DNA of 64,000 bases from Methylocella silvestris BL2 (GCF_000021745.1 NC_011666.1:1798001-1862000), one strand, 5' to 3'; counted from the stretch's first letter, positions 8,534 to 17,861 are shown. Made by a program: numbers and translations. Notes: generated by a model from the sequence alone, not told the origin.

Positions 8534-9220
8534 TCAGTTGATCGGCAAGCCGGATTCCGCGCTGAGGGCGCGGGCCAGCGCGGGCGTCAGCTCGCCATGG
8601 GGCGCCCGGCCGCGATCGCGTTCATAGCGTTCGATCGCCTGCCGGGTCGAGGCGCCCATCACGCCGTCCGGCTTCAGCACATAGCCGAGCTTGACCAAGG
8701 CCTTCTGCGCCGCCAGCACCGATTTCGAGGCCGCCGGCGGCGCCTCATGCGCCGCGCCGGTCAGCAACAGTTCCGAGATGGCGTCATGCGGCTTCGCCTG
8801 CGGCGCTGGATTGGCGGGCGCTGGCGCCTGCGCCTCGCGCGGGCGCGGCGCAGGCTTGTCTTCGGCGGCGCCCGCCGCCTCGGTCTCCGCCCGAACGGGG
8901 GCAAATTGCTGCGGCCGCGGCGCGGGAACGGGCGGAGGCGCCGCCGCCTGCGGCTCGGCGACGCGCTCCTTGACGGCGCCGAACAGCGGCGCCGGGTGGC
9001 GCGCTCTCTGCAGCGTCAAGGCGTTGATGACGATGCCGCCGAGCGCTGCGACGCAGAGCGCGCTCGCGATCACGCCGAAGAGGCGCCGCGTCGTCCGTCC
9101 GGCGTGCGGCGAGGCGCGCTTCCGCGCGCCCGCGCCGCCGGCGCGTCTTGCCCGCGGCCTCGGCCTTGGGGCTTCGCTCAGGATGAAATCATGATCGGCG
9201 GCGGCTAGTGCTTCACGCAA
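8534..9220 (-). CDS. Peptidoglycan-binding-domain membrane protein
   Basis: A 228-residue inner-membrane protein. The Arg/Pro-rich cytoplasmic N-terminus (about 45 residues) leads to one membrane helix (LFGVIASALCVAALGGIVINAL, about 47-68). A long Ala/Pro-rich linker follows, then a C-terminal PG_binding_1 domain (SVLAAQKALVKLGYVLKPDGVMGASTRQAIERYERDRG). It probably tethers something to the cell wall. The TTG start at 9220 overlaps the end of the histidine kinase gene by 8 nt, so it is coupled to it. Confidence 0.75.
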   Translation of the reverse strand: MREALAAADHDFILSEAPRPRPRARRAGGAGARKRASPHAGRTTRRLFGVIASALCVAALGGIVINALTLQRARHPAPLFGAVKERVAEPQAAAPPPVPAPRPQQFAPVRAETEAAGAAEDKPAPRPREAQAPAPANPAPQAKPHDAISELLLTGAAHEAPPAASKSVLAAQKALVKLGYVLKPDGVMGASTRQAIERYERDRGRAPHGELTPALARALSAESGLPIN

Positions 9221-10697
9221 TTTTCTTCACCATCACTTTTTGAACGAGATCATGCTCCTCGTCGCCTCGACGATAGCGCGCAATGGTTTCGATTTCCGCC
9301 GAAGGCCGCGCCTTGTCGACCGCGGCGCGGCAGTCCACCGGCAGGCGGACGAGGACGCAGGTGCCCTGATCCGGTTCGCTTGCGACTGCAATCGAACCGC
9401 CATGCAGGCCGACAAGGCCGCTGACGATCGAAAGCCCCAATCCAGTGCCCTCGAACGGACGATCCAGCGCGCCCCTGGCCTGGAAGAAGGGGTTGCCGAG
9501 CCGCGCCAAATCCTGCTCATTGATGCCGACACCTGAATCGGCGACGGCGATCAGGAGCGTTTCGTCCTCGATGCTGACGCTGATCGAGACCTCGCCATGG
9601 GCGGGCGTGAATTTGACCGCATTGGAGAGCAGATTGATCACGATCTGCTTGCAGGCGCGTTTATCGCCGACGATCTCCGGGAGACCTTCGGGGCAGACGC
9701 GCTTCAACTCGATATGGCGGTCCTGCGCCTCCAGCTTGACCATGTCGCAGCAGACTTCGACCAGAGGCGCGACGCCGAAATGCGACGGCGACAGATCGAA
9801 GGAGCCGGAATGGATTTTCGACAAATCGAGGATCGAATTGACCACCGACAGAAGATGCTGGCCCGAACGATGGATGATCGCCGCATATTCGCGCTGCTTG
9901 GCCGGGTCGCGCGGAGCCTGATCCGCATCGCCCAGAATCTCGGAAAAGCCGATGATCGCATTCAGCGGCGTTCTTAGCTCATGACTCACATTGGCGAGAA
10001 AATGGTCCTTGGAGAGATCCGCCGCCGTCCCCGCCGAATCGAGCTCGTCCTGGCGCCAATGCGCGTCGGTGACGTTGCGGAAAATCGCGACCGCGCTTCG
10101 TTCCGGCGAATGCTTGCCGCAGCGCCGCGCCCGCATGTCGAGCCAGAGAAACACAGGCTCAGCATAGTCGCCGCGATCAAGGCTCGAGGCGCGGAGACGC
10201 AGGGCGACAGTGATCGGGGCATCGCTGAAGCTCGCTTCCCCGATCGCCTTGAGGAAGATCGGCCGGTCGGCGACATGCACATGCTCGAAAAAGCCGCGCC
10301 CCATGAGATCGGCGGCCGGCAGGCCGAACAGGCTTTGGCGATTGCCGGCGATCGAGAGCACGGCTCCGGTTCGGTCGTGCAGAAGGACGACGTCGCCGAC
10401 GCTTTCGTGCAGAGCCGCGAAGCTTTCGGCGGGAAGCGGCGCGGGCGCGACGCGGCTTTGTCCGCGCAGCCGACGCATGGCGGCGTCGAGATGCGCGCGC
10501 GCAAGGGTTAGCCGCGAGGACGGCGAAGGCCGCATCCCGCCGCGCTCGCGGTCCCGCGCGAATCCGGAATGGGCCGGCGCCGGGCTTTCGCCCATGTCCC
10601 ACTCCAGGCGATCGGACTCGATCAACCGGCGAGCGCGCGCTGCCCCGGCATGGATGAAGCGCGCGATAAGGACTTCGAGATTTGAGGGCAAACCCAC
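9213..10697 (-). CDS. PAS-domain sensor histidine kinase
   Basis: A 494-residue kinase with no obvious membrane helix, so probably cytosolic. Order: an N-terminal helical region of about 90 residues, a PAS domain (VGDVVLLHDRTGAVLSIAGN to about FRNVTDAH), HisKA with the phospho-acceptor His in FLANVSHELRTPLNAIIGFSEIL, and HATPase_c with N-box NLLSNAVKFT, G1 DSGVGI and G2 GTGLGLSIV. No receiver domain or adjacent response regulator is visible, so its partner lies elsewhere. GTG 10697 is chosen because GGAG stands 6 nt before it; an in-frame TTG at 10811 is the alternative. The PG-binding gene is translationally coupled downstream, which hints at envelope sensing. Confidence 0.88.
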   Translation of the reverse strand: MGLPSNLEVLIARFIHAGAARARRLIESDRLEWDMGESPAPAHSGFARDRERGGMRPSPSSRLTLARAHLDAAMRRLRGQSRVAPAPLPAESFAALHESVGDVVLLHDRTGAVLSIAGNRQSLFGLPAADLMGRGFFEHVHVADRPIFLKAIGEASFSDAPITVALRLRASSLDRGDYAEPVFLWLDMRARRCGKHSPERSAVAIFRNVTDAHWRQDELDSAGTAADLSKDHFLANVSHELRTPLNAIIGFSEILGDADQAPRDPAKQREYAAIIHRSGQHLLSVVNSILDLSKIHSGSFDLSPSHFGVAPLVEVCCDMVKLEAQDRHIELKRVCPEGLPEIVGDKRACKQIVINLLSNAVKFTPAHGEVSISVSIEDETLLIAVADSGVGINEQDLARLGNPFFQARGALDRPFEGTGLGLSIVSGLVGLHGGSIAVASEPDQGTCVLVRLPVDCRAAVDKARPSAEIETIARYRRGDEEHDLVQKVMVKKIA

Positions 10698-11032
10698 ATT
10701 CTGCTCCGCGGGCGCCGCAAGCGATGCCGCGGCGGTTCGAGGCGCAGACTGGCGCCCGCGTCTTAAGGTCCCCCTAAATTGCTGCGGCGCCCCAGCATCA
10801 TTGGCGCGCAAAACCGCCGCGACGCGGCGTGAGCGTCCCGCAAAATGGGGCTATGGTGTAGGAATCCTTGCCGAATCTCGATCGATCCCGCACCCGCGCT
10901 TGGAGTTTGGCGGTTTGGCGAAATGTTAATGAAGATTGGTCTAAAGCTTCTGTTTGAACGCTTGGCGTTCATTATTCGGATCAACGCCGTCGACGCGCGG
11001 GAACACGATCCCGCCAGGAGCTTAGCCGGTCG

Positions 11033-11341
11033 ATGTGGTTTCTCATCCGATCCGTCTTCTGGCTGTCCATCGTGTTCGCATTCCTGCCTTGGCCCGAAAA
11101 CTCCTTGATAGGCCAAATCTCCGCCGCGCTGCAAAGCGGCGCCAAAGCCGCCATCATGGCCGCGATCGACGAGGCGCGGACCACGGGCGCCTCGGCCTGC
11201 GCCAAAGCGCCGGCCGCTTGCCTTGAGGCCGCGGCGAGGCTCGGGCAATTCGCGGCGGGTTCCGCCGCCTCCCTTTCAGTTGGGGCTCTCTCGGCGGAGG
11301 CAAAGCCGAAGCCGCCGCCGCGCCCCGCCGAGCCACGCTGA
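11033..11341 (+). CDS. DUF5330-like small membrane protein
   Basis: A 102-residue protein. The N-terminal hydrophobic segment (MWFLIRSVFWLSIVFAFLPWP) is a signal or anchor, followed by an Ala-rich stretch with two cysteines (ASACAKAPAACLEAAAR) and a Pro-rich tail. Proteins of this kind commonly precede sufE in Rhizobiales, as here. The function is unknown. GGAG stands about 13 nt before the ATG. Confidence 0.7.
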   Translation: MWFLIRSVFWLSIVFAFLPWPENSLIGQISAALQSGAKAAIMAAIDEARTTGASACAKAPAACLEAAARLGQFAAGSAASLSVGALSAEAKPKPPPRPAEPR

Positions 11342-11452
11342 CAAAGGGGCTGGCGCCAGGGCTGATACCCTTGGCCGCAGATTTTTCTTTCGTCCCTTCG
11401 CGGTTGCGCACATATAAAGGAAAATTCGGACTTTCAGCCAGCGCGCTTCGCC

Positions 11453-11881
11453 ATGACCCTCGACGAGATTATTGAGAATTTCACCTACCTTGAAGAATGG
11501 GACGATCGGTATCGTTACCTGATCGAACTCGGACGCACGCTGGAGCCGCTCGACGAGGCCGCGCATAATGATCTGAACAAGGTGCGCGGCTGCGCCAGCC
11601 AGGTCTGGATCGAAACCTCGAGGGGCTCCGATCCGTCTGGACAGCGCGTTCTGACCTTCAAGGGCGATAGCGACGCGCATATCGTGCGCGGCCTTGTCGC
11701 GCTGACGCTTGCGCTTTATTCCGGCCACACGCCGGAGGCAATCCTTGCGACCGACGCGCAGGAGCTTTTCAAGTCGCTTGGATTATCGGCTCATTTGACG
11801 CCGCAGCGCAGCAATGGCGTGCGCGCGATGGTCGAGCGCATCAAGACGGACGCCCGCAGCGCCTCCGCCAACGCCGCCTGA
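11453..11881 (+). CDS. sufE: Cysteine desulfuration protein SufE
   Basis: A 142-residue cytosolic sulfur acceptor that takes persulfide from the SufS desulfurase and passes it to the SufBCD scaffold for Fe-S cluster assembly. Family hallmarks are IIENFTYLEEWDDRYRYLIELGRTL and the acceptor cysteine C47 in VRGCASQVW. The C-terminal helix LGLSAHLTPQRSNGVRAMVERI is also typical. The length is normal. No other suf gene is in the window, so it stands apart from the suf operon. Confidence 0.94.
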   Translation: MTLDEIIENFTYLEEWDDRYRYLIELGRTLEPLDEAAHNDLNKVRGCASQVWIETSRGSDPSGQRVLTFKGDSDAHIVRGLVALTLALYSGHTPEAILATDAQELFKSLGLSAHLTPQRSNGVRAMVERIKTDARSASANAA

Positions 11882-11940
11882 CCGGCAGGGCCTTTGATTA
11901 CGGCCGCTGACGCGCTTAAGCCCCTTATCGGACAAAATAA

Positions 11941-11963
11941 AGAGCGCGAAAAACTCGCGCTCT
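11941..11963. terminator. Bidirectional hairpin between sufE and mucR
   Basis: Arms AGAGCGCGA (11941-11949) and TCGCGCTCT (11955-11963) pair perfectly over 9 bp with a 5-nt loop. An A-rich stretch on the left gives U-rich RNA for the mucR transcript. It separates two convergent genes. Confidence 0.75.
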
Positions 11964-12000
11964 CTTGAAAATCCCACCCTGGCCGAGGAGCCGCGACGCG

Positions 12001-12423
12001 TCAGGCGCGGCGGCGCTGTTGCCCGAGGCCCATCTGCTTGGCGAGATTCGATCTTGCCTTGGCGTAATTCGGCGCGACCATCGGATAATCGGGCGCAAGA
12101 CCCCATTTTTCGCGATATTCATCCGGCGACATATTATATTGCGTGCGCAGATGACGCTTCAACGACTTGAACTTCCGGCCGTCTTCAAGACAAACGAGGA
12201 AGTCGTTGGTGACTGACTTCTTGGCCGGAACCGCAGGCTTCGGCGTCTCGACTATTGGCGCGACGACGCCCGAGGTGACGCGCAGCAAGGCGGAATGCAC
12301 ATCGTTGATAAGGCTAGGAAGATCGCTCGCAGGCACTGAATTGTTGCTGACATAGGCCGACACGATGTCAGCGGCCAATTCGATATAGCTGTTAGAACCT
12401 GACGCATCGCTCATGGCGCTCAA
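12001..12423 (-). CDS. mucR: MucR/Ros-family transcriptional regulator
   Basis: A 140-residue DNA-binding regulator that in Rhizobiales controls exopolysaccharide, motility and cell-cycle genes by binding AT-rich DNA. The oligomerisation-type N-terminal region ([18 protein letters not shown]) is intact. The C-terminal domain contains [20 protein letters not shown] and the typical [20 protein letters not shown]. The zinc-site positions read C78, D81, H91 and Q95: the usual fourth ligand His is Gln. The start ATG 12423 gives [12 protein letters not shown] 12414 is possible. Its upstream region is AT-rich, as expected for autoregulation. Confidence 0.9.
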   Translation of the reverse strand: MSAMSDASGSNSYIELAADIVSAYVSNNSVPASDLPSLINDVHSALLRVTSGVVAPIVETPKPAVPAKKSVTNDFLVCLEDGRKFKSLKRHLRTQYNMSPDEYREKWGLAPDYPMVAPNYAKARSNLAKQMGLGQQRRRA

Positions 12424-12929
12424 TATCCCTAGTAGAAGGCTCCGCCATCGGACCCCGGCCCAAATATGAGGGCCATAAATCCGTCAAAAGGCGACAAAAC
12501 CACGTGAAATTTAAGTTCTCTTAATCGACCGCCTCGAATCGACTGTACGGAACGTCATTCATTATTAAGGCCGAAACATCGTATCTGCAAGTAGCGCGCA
12601 GCAGTCTTTATTGCGAACCAACAAAAAAATGCCATCCCCACCCGCTTCGATCAGATCAAGGCAGAAGTGAACACAGCGGCGTCAAACATTGACAGGCGTT
12701 GTTTGCGCGGGTGCAAAGGCGCAATAGACGCAAGGCGAAGCCCCAGGAAGTCGGCCGCCGGCGGCTTGCTGCGGCGGGTCTGATTGAATATTTTGCGCCC
12801 AATAGACAGCCGGCCGTCGCAGCAATGGCCCCGCCCTTTGCAAACAATTGCGCGTCAGGACTCGCAATCAGCGCCCTCCCCTTCCCGTCGAAGCCTATTC
12901 CGGCCCGATCAATTCAAGAAAGCACCATC
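12424..12929. other. 506-nt divergent region, AT-rich on the mucR side
   Basis: Nucleotides about 12480-12660 are clearly richer in A+T than the surroundings (for example TTTAAGTTCTCTTAATCG and TCATTCATTATTAAGG), the type of DNA MucR binds, so this may be its autoregulatory region. The right part reads open in the oligopeptidase frame back to 12699, but without family-like sequence. I see no separate gene. Confidence 0.4.
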
Positions 12930-15062
12930 GTGGCGCACATCCCTGCCAGCCCTCCGCCTGAAGTCGAACGCCGAATCGAAACGAAATTCGCGCATGGCGT
13001 CGCGCTCAGCGATGAATACGCCTGGCTCAAAGCCGAGAACTGGCGCGAGGTTCTGCGCGACCCGGCTGCGCTGCCCGCCGCGATCCGCGCCGCGCTCGAG
13101 GCCGAAAACGCCTACGCCGCCGCGGTTCTCGAGCCCTATGAAGCGTTGCGCAAGGAGCTGGTGCGGGACATGCGGTCGCGCATCAAGGAAGACGACGCCG
13201 AGGCGCCGTCGCCCGACGGACGTTTTCTCTATTACGCCCGTTTCAACCAGGGTTCGCAGCATCCGATCTTCTGCCGCGCCGAGGAGGACGGCGGCGACGT
13301 CCACATCCTGCTCGACGCCGATGCGCTCTCCAAAGGCAAGGCATTTTTTCATCTTGGCGAGGCGCGCCATTCACCGGATCACCAGACATTCGGCTGGAGC
13401 GTCGATGAAAAGGGCTCCGAACTGCATTCAATTCGCGTGCGCGACCTTGAAAGCGGAACGGACGGCCCGGATGTCGTCGAAGACACGGACGGCGCCTTCG
13501 TCTTCAGCGCCAATTCGCGCCAATATTATTATGTGCGGGTCGACGAGAATAACCGTCCCTCCTGCGTGCTGCGCCACGACATCGGTTCCGATCCCGCATC
13601 AGACACGGTGATTCTGGAGGAGCTCGATCCACGCTGGTTCATCCATGTGCGGCCGAGCCAGTCCGGCGCTTTCGCCATCATCAGCATCAGCGATCATGAC
13701 GCGTCTGAATGCTGGCTGCTCGATCTTGCCAATCCTGCGGCGCAGGCGCGTCTGATCGAGCCGCGCGCGCCCGGGGTTCGCTATGAGGTCGAACACCGCG
13801 GCGAGCGTCTGTTCATGACCACGAACGCCGACGGCGCCGAGGATTTCAAGATCGTCAGCGCCCCCCTGGCCACGCCCGGCAAAGCATTCTGGGTCGACGA
13901 GGTCCCGCATAAGCCGGGCCGCATGATCATCGAACTTTCCGTGTTCCCGGACTATCTCGTCTGGCTCGAGCGCGAGAATGGCCTGCCGCGCATCATCGTC
14001 CGGCATGTCGAAAGCGGCGAGGACCATGCGGTCGCCTTCGCGGAGGAAGCGTTCTCGCTATCGATCAACGGGCGCTTCGCCTTTGACACGAAGCTGCTGC
14101 GCTTCACCTATTCCTCCATGACGACCCCGCGCGAGACCTATGATTATGATCTTGCGACGCGCGCGCGAATCCTGCGCAAGCGCCAGATCATCCCCTCAGG
14201 CTTCGATCCCGCGGATTATGTGACGCGCCGCCTTTATGCGCCGGCGCCGGATGGCGAGAGCGTTCCCGTCTCGATCGTCCATCGGCGCGATCTCGACCTT
14301 GGCCGCGGCGCACCGCTGCTGCTCTATGGCTATGGCGCCTATGGCTATGCGACGCCGGCCTCTTTCAGCGCCAGCCGGCTGGCGCTGATCGACCGCGGCT
14401 TCATCTTCGCGATCGCCCATATCCGAGGCGGCACGGACAAGGGCTGGCGCTGGTACACCAGCGGCAAGCTGGACAACAAGCCGAACAGCTTTTCTGATTT
14501 TATCGCCGCGGCGCGCCATCTGATCGCCTTCGGATTGACGGGCGAGCGCCGCATCGTCATCCAGGGCGGCAGCGCCGGCGGGATGCTGATGGGCGCTGTC
14601 GCCAATCTCGCGCCGGAATTGTTCGCCGGCGTGATCGCGGACGTGCCCTTCGTCGATGTGCTGAACACGATTCTCGACGCCGAATTGCCGCTGACCCCGC
14701 CCGAATGGCTGGAATGGGGCGATCCGATCCGCGACGAGGCCGCGTTTCACAAGATCCGGTCTTATTCGCCCTATGACAATGTTGCGGCCAAAGCCTATCC
14801 GCCGATTCTCGCGCTTGGCGGCCTGACCGATCCGAGGGTCACCTATTGGGAGCCCCTGAAGTGGATTTCGCGCCTGCGCGCCACAATGACCGGGGGCGGG
14901 CCCGTCCTTTGCAAAACCAATATGGGGGCCGGCCATGGCGGCGCGCCCGGACGGTTCGACAGGCTTGAGGAGGCCGCGCTCCAATATGCCTTCGCGATCG
15001 CCTGCGTCAAAGGCGCTTTCGAGCGCCGCGGCGAGGATGGCGGAGCCGCTCGGTCAGGCTGA
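12930..15062 (+). CDS. ptrB: Oligopeptidase B (prolyl oligopeptidase family S9A)
   Basis: A serine peptidase that cleaves after basic residues in short peptides, presumably cytosolic. It is about 710 residues. The N-terminal beta-propeller half starts with FAHGVALSDEYAWLKAENWREVLR; the C-terminal alpha/beta-hydrolase half carries the nucleophile in QGGSAGGMLMG, the Asp region LALGGLTDPRVTYWEP and the His in MGAGHGG. GTG 12930 puts the family N-terminus about 25 residues in. ATG 12825 and a longer frame from 12699 are also open, so the start is uncertain. It converges on the next gene with a 25-nt gap. Confidence 0.88.
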   Translation: MAHIPASPPPEVERRIETKFAHGVALSDEYAWLKAENWREVLRDPAALPAAIRAALEAENAYAAAVLEPYEALRKELVRDMRSRIKEDDAEAPSPDGRFLYYARFNQGSQHPIFCRAEEDGGDVHILLDADALSKGKAFFHLGEARHSPDHQTFGWSVDEKGSELHSIRVRDLESGTDGPDVVEDTDGAFVFSANSRQYYYVRVDENNRPSCVLRHDIGSDPASDTVILEELDPRWFIHVRPSQSGAFAIISISDHDASECWLLDLANPAAQARLIEPRAPGVRYEVEHRGERLFMTTNADGAEDFKIVSAPLATPGKAFWVDEVPHKPGRMIIELSVFPDYLVWLERENGLPRIIVRHVESGEDHAVAFAEEAFSLSINGRFAFDTKLLRFTYSSMTTPRETYDYDLATRARILRKRQIIPSGFDPADYVTRRLYAPAPDGESVPVSIVHRRDLDLGRGAPLLLYGYGAYGYATPASFSASRLALIDRGFIFAIAHIRGGTDKGWRWYTSGKLDNKPNSFSDFIAAARHLIAFGLTGERRIVIQGGSAGGMLMGAVANLAPELFAGVIADVPFVDVLNTILDAELPLTPPEWLEWGDPIRDEAAFHKIRSYSPYDNVAAKAYPPILALGGLTDPRVTYWEPLKWISRLRATMTGGGPVLCKTNMGAGHGGAPGRFDRLEEAALQYAFAIACVKGAFERRGEDGGAARSG

Positions 15063-15087
15063 CATGGATACGCGCAGGAGGCTGGGC

Positions 15088-16089
15088 TCACGCCTCGCCG
15101 CGCGCCTGCGCATCCATAAAACTCTTGAGCTCCGCCATGGAGTTGAAGCGATAGGCGCCGCGTTTCGAGCGCGCCTCGATCGATCCGTCCGAGAACATCA
15201 CATAGGTGGTGCCCTCGGATTCATAGCGGCCAAGCACGACGGGCGGATCTTTACGCGGCATATCCGGGCGCAGCGGCTCGCTGGCGCCCGCGAAAACCTG
15301 TTCGGGCGCAGGATGCGGCGAGTCTTGCCGCATGTCCTCCGGGCCGGCCAGGGGCGGCGCGACGGAGGTCTGCGCGCCGGTCGAACCTTGCGGCGCGAGA
15401 TCGTTGAGGCCGACGGCCCGCGGCAAATGAAACGAGAGCGGCGGCGCGCGGCGGCGCGGCGGAAGCTCCGCGCCGACCGATGGCGGGGGCTTTACGAGGG
15501 GCTCGGCGGCGGGCAGTTCAGCGGCCGCTCTTTGGCCGGCCTCGGCCCCAAGCGTTTCAAGACGCTTGCCCTTGATGGTCTCGGCGACAACCCGCCTGAT
15601 GTCCTCGATTGAGGCTTGAGCGCCCGGCTCCAGGCCTGCCGCCCATGGCTCGGGCGCGGCTGGCGCCGGTTGGCGGACCGCAGGCGGCGCAAGGGTGGCC
15701 GGGGCGCTGGCTGGGCCTGGGATGACGAGGGTCACATGTTCGTCATCGACGCGCGTTTGCGCCGACGTCAAATCCGCGACGGCGCTTTCCGCCGCGGGCG
15801 CCTCCTTTGCGGTGGCCTGCGCCACGAGATCTTCCGGGACCTCGGCAACGGCCGCGGGCGTCGCCGCAACGGCCCGCTTGCCCTGAGCCTTAAGCACGGC
15901 GCGAAGCCGCGACAGGCTGTGCAGAATTAACGCCAGCGCCATGGTGATCAGGCCGCCCGAGAGGGCCGACGCGCCGCCGATCACGCTGGCCCAGCCGCGC
16001 TCGACATTGATGATGCCGTAGCCGAAGGAAATCGAGGCCGCGCCGCAGACCGCAAGGAGGAGGCCGGCGGCGAAAATCAAATAGCTCAT
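15088..16089 (-). CDS. Two-helix membrane protein with Pro/Ala-rich linker, unknown
   Basis: A 333-residue protein. Two N-terminal membrane helices (about residues 3-27 and 32-57) are followed by a low-complexity Ala/Pro/Glu-rich region of about 200 residues. A short conserved-looking C-terminal block reads GRYESEGTTYVMFSDGSIEARSKRGAYRFNSMAELKSFMD. That block looks like a small beta-rich module translating a state or label into binding, but I cannot name a family. No catalytic motif is visible. It stands alone between ptrB (convergent) and sodB (divergent). Confidence 0.7.
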   Translation of the reverse strand: MSYLIFAAGLLLAVCGAASISFGYGIINVERGWASVIGGASALSGGLITMALALILHSLSRLRAVLKAQGKRAVAATPAAVAEVPEDLVAQATAKEAPAAESAVADLTSAQTRVDDEHVTLVIPGPASAPATLAPPAVRQPAPAAPEPWAAGLEPGAQASIEDIRRVVAETIKGKRLETLGAEAGQRAAAELPAAEPLVKPPPSVGAELPPRRRAPPLSFHLPRAVGLNDLAPQGSTGAQTSVAPPLAGPEDMRQDSPHPAPEQVFAGASEPLRPDMPRKDPPVVLGRYESEGTTYVMFSDGSIEARSKRGAYRFNSMAELKSFMDAQARGEA

Positions 16090-16391
16090 TTTTTTGTTCC
16101 AGGCGCCGCGTTCATTTCATTGGAGGCGCCGCGCTCAAACTTGGCTTTGCCCGCAAAACGCGGTCGAAATCGAGACTTGATCAGGGTAGCGGCAAAATAT
16201 TAGCACGCAAACCTTGCGGCCTCGCCGGCAAAAGCGATCCTTTGTCCGTCTCGGGCGTTGCGCGGGCGCACGGCGATCCCGCCCGGCGGCGGCGAATGCG
16301 GTTGCTGCAAAGCTTTGAGCCGTCTAGTTAGATGCCATGCGGCCGACCGGACCGCCTCCCGCGACTGCATGCCTTTAATGAGGAGAAACCC
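16090..16391. other. Divergent region before sodB
   Basis: A 302-nt gap between a leftward membrane protein gene and sodB. It must hold both promoters, but I could not find a hexamer pair with good spacing. No gene-like frame is present. Confidence 0.35.
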
Positions 16392-16991
16392 ATGTCGTTC
16401 ACCCTGCCAGAACTTCCCTATGCCTATGAGGCGCTCCAGCCCTATATGTCCAAGGAGACGCTCGAATATCACCACGACAAGCATCATCAGGCTTATGTAA
16501 CCAACGGCAACAATTTGCTCAAGGACAGCGGCCTCGAAGGCAAGTCGCTGGAGGATATCGTCAAGGAGTCGTTCGGCAAGAACGCCGGCCTCTTCAACAA
16601 CGCGGCGCAGCACTACAATCATTTGCATTTCTGGAACTGGCTGAAGCCGAATGGCGGCGGCGCAATTCCGGGCGAGCTGGAAAAGGCCATCATCGATAGC
16701 CTCGGCTCGGTCGAAAAAGCCAAGGCCGATCTCATTCAGGCGGGCGTCACGCAATTCGGCTCCGGCTGGGCCTGGCTCGCCGTCAAGGATGGCAAGATCA
16801 TCGTCAGCAAATCCGCCAACGGCGAGAACCCGCTGGTTCAGGGCGCGACGCCGATCCTCGGCGTCGACGTTTGGGAGCATTCCTATTACATCGACTATCG
16901 TAACCGTCGGCCGGACTATCTGAAGGCCTTCGTCGACAATCTCATCAATTGGGAATACGCCGCCGAGCTTTACGCCAAGGCGACCGCCTAA
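16392..16991 (+). CDS. sodB: Superoxide dismutase, Fe type
   Basis: A 199-residue cytosolic enzyme that dismutates superoxide to oxygen and peroxide. Metal ligands are H27 (EYHHDKHH), H77 (AAQHYNHLHFW) and the Asp/His of DVWEHSYYIDY. Gln73 in NNAAQ sits at the position that marks iron enzymes (Gln69 of E. coli SodB). The ATG at 16392 has AGGAG 7 nt upstream; the frame extends back to 16332 without homology. A terminator follows. Confidence 0.93.
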   Translation: MSFTLPELPYAYEALQPYMSKETLEYHHDKHHQAYVTNGNNLLKDSGLEGKSLEDIVKESFGKNAGLFNNAAQHYNHLHFWNWLKPNGGGAIPGELEKAIIDSLGSVEKAKADLIQAGVTQFGSGWAWLAVKDGKIIVSKSANGENPLVQGATPILGVDVWEHSYYIDYRNRRPDYLKAFVDNLINWEYAAELYAKATA

Positions 16992-17014
16992 GCCGCGCTT
17001 GTTCGGTCAAAAGC

Positions 17015-17040
17015 GGGGCTGGCGCCGCGCCGCCAGCCCC
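17015..17040. terminator. Terminator hairpin between sodB and the HPF-like gene
   Basis: Arms GGGGCTGGCG (17015-17024) and CGCCAGCCCC (17031-17040) pair perfectly over 10 bp with a 6-nt loop. It lies between two convergent stops. There is no long T-run on either side, so strength is uncertain. Confidence 0.65.
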
Positions 17041-17063
17041 GAATATGACGCAGCGCCCGCCAT

Positions 17064-17693
17064 TCAGGCGTTGAGGGTTTCCGGCTCGGAATCCTTGGCG
17101 CTGCGGGGCTTGGCCGGCTTGCCCTTGACGGCGACGCGCTGATCCAAAACATAGATGGCGCTTGCCTGCGGCCCCATTGGCCCGTCTCCCGTCGCGCGCG
17201 TGACTTCGACAAGGACGCCGATTTCCAACGCGTCGAAATCGCCCCGCATCACGCAATTGCGCGCGAAATAAAGATCGGGGCCGCCGCGCACTTCGATGAA
17301 GCCATGGTCCTGCTCGCGAAACAGGCGCGCGACGACGCCGGTCTCCGGCGCGTTTTCGTGCCGGCGCACATTGTCCTTGGCGAGTTCCGAGAGTTGCTCC
17401 AGACGGCGCTCGGCGACGTCGAAGACGCGATTGACCAGCGCCGCCTGCTCCCCCTTCCGCTTGGCCTCGGCCTTGGCGACGATCATCGGCCGGCCAGGAA
17501 CCTCGACTTCGACGCACAGGGAGAGCGGCGGTATCGTATTCTTCGTCGCGCCATGCGCGGCGCCCGCCACGACCCGGCAGCCCGTGATGCGCGAAAAGGC
17601 GCTCTCAAGACGCCGCGCGCGATCCTCGATGAGCTTTGCGAGCGCATCGGAATGCTGGATGTCGCGAAATACGATCTGCAGCGGTCGATCCAT
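17064..17693 (-). CDS. HPF/RaiA-like ribosome-associated protein fused to a cold-shock domain
   Basis: A 209-residue protein in two parts. Residues about 5-105 resemble the ribosome hibernation factor HPF/RaiA fold (LQIVFRDIQHSDALAKLIEDRARRLE ... LCVEVEVPGRPMIVAKAEA). Residues about 118-183 are a cold-shock OB fold (GVVARLFREQDHGFIEV, DLYFARNCV, LEIGVLVEVTRATGDGPMGPQA). The tail is basic. It probably binds the ribosome or its RNA under stress or in stationary phase. The classic long HPF carries a different C-terminal dimerisation domain, so this is a distinct architecture. The start is the ATG at 17693. Confidence 0.82.
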   Translation of the reverse strand: MDRPLQIVFRDIQHSDALAKLIEDRARRLESAFSRITGCRVVAGAAHGATKNTIPPLSLCVEVEVPGRPMIVAKAEAKRKGEQAALVNRVFDVAERRLEQLSELAKDNVRRHENAPETGVVARLFREQDHGFIEVRGGPDLYFARNCVMRGDFDALEIGVLVEVTRATGDGPMGPQASAIYVLDQRVAVKGKPAKPRSAKDSEPETLNA

Positions 17694-17861
17694 GCGTTTC
17701 TCCTCTTGATCGGACGACGCCGCATGGCGAACGAGCTTCGCCGAGCGGCGGCGAGAGTTAGTAACCTACGGCGAAGCTGAAAGTTCCGTCAATGAATTCG
17801 CGCAATCGCAAAGCGAAGCCGCGACGATAAATTTCGCCTGCGAACGTTATGCTGGGTTGCG

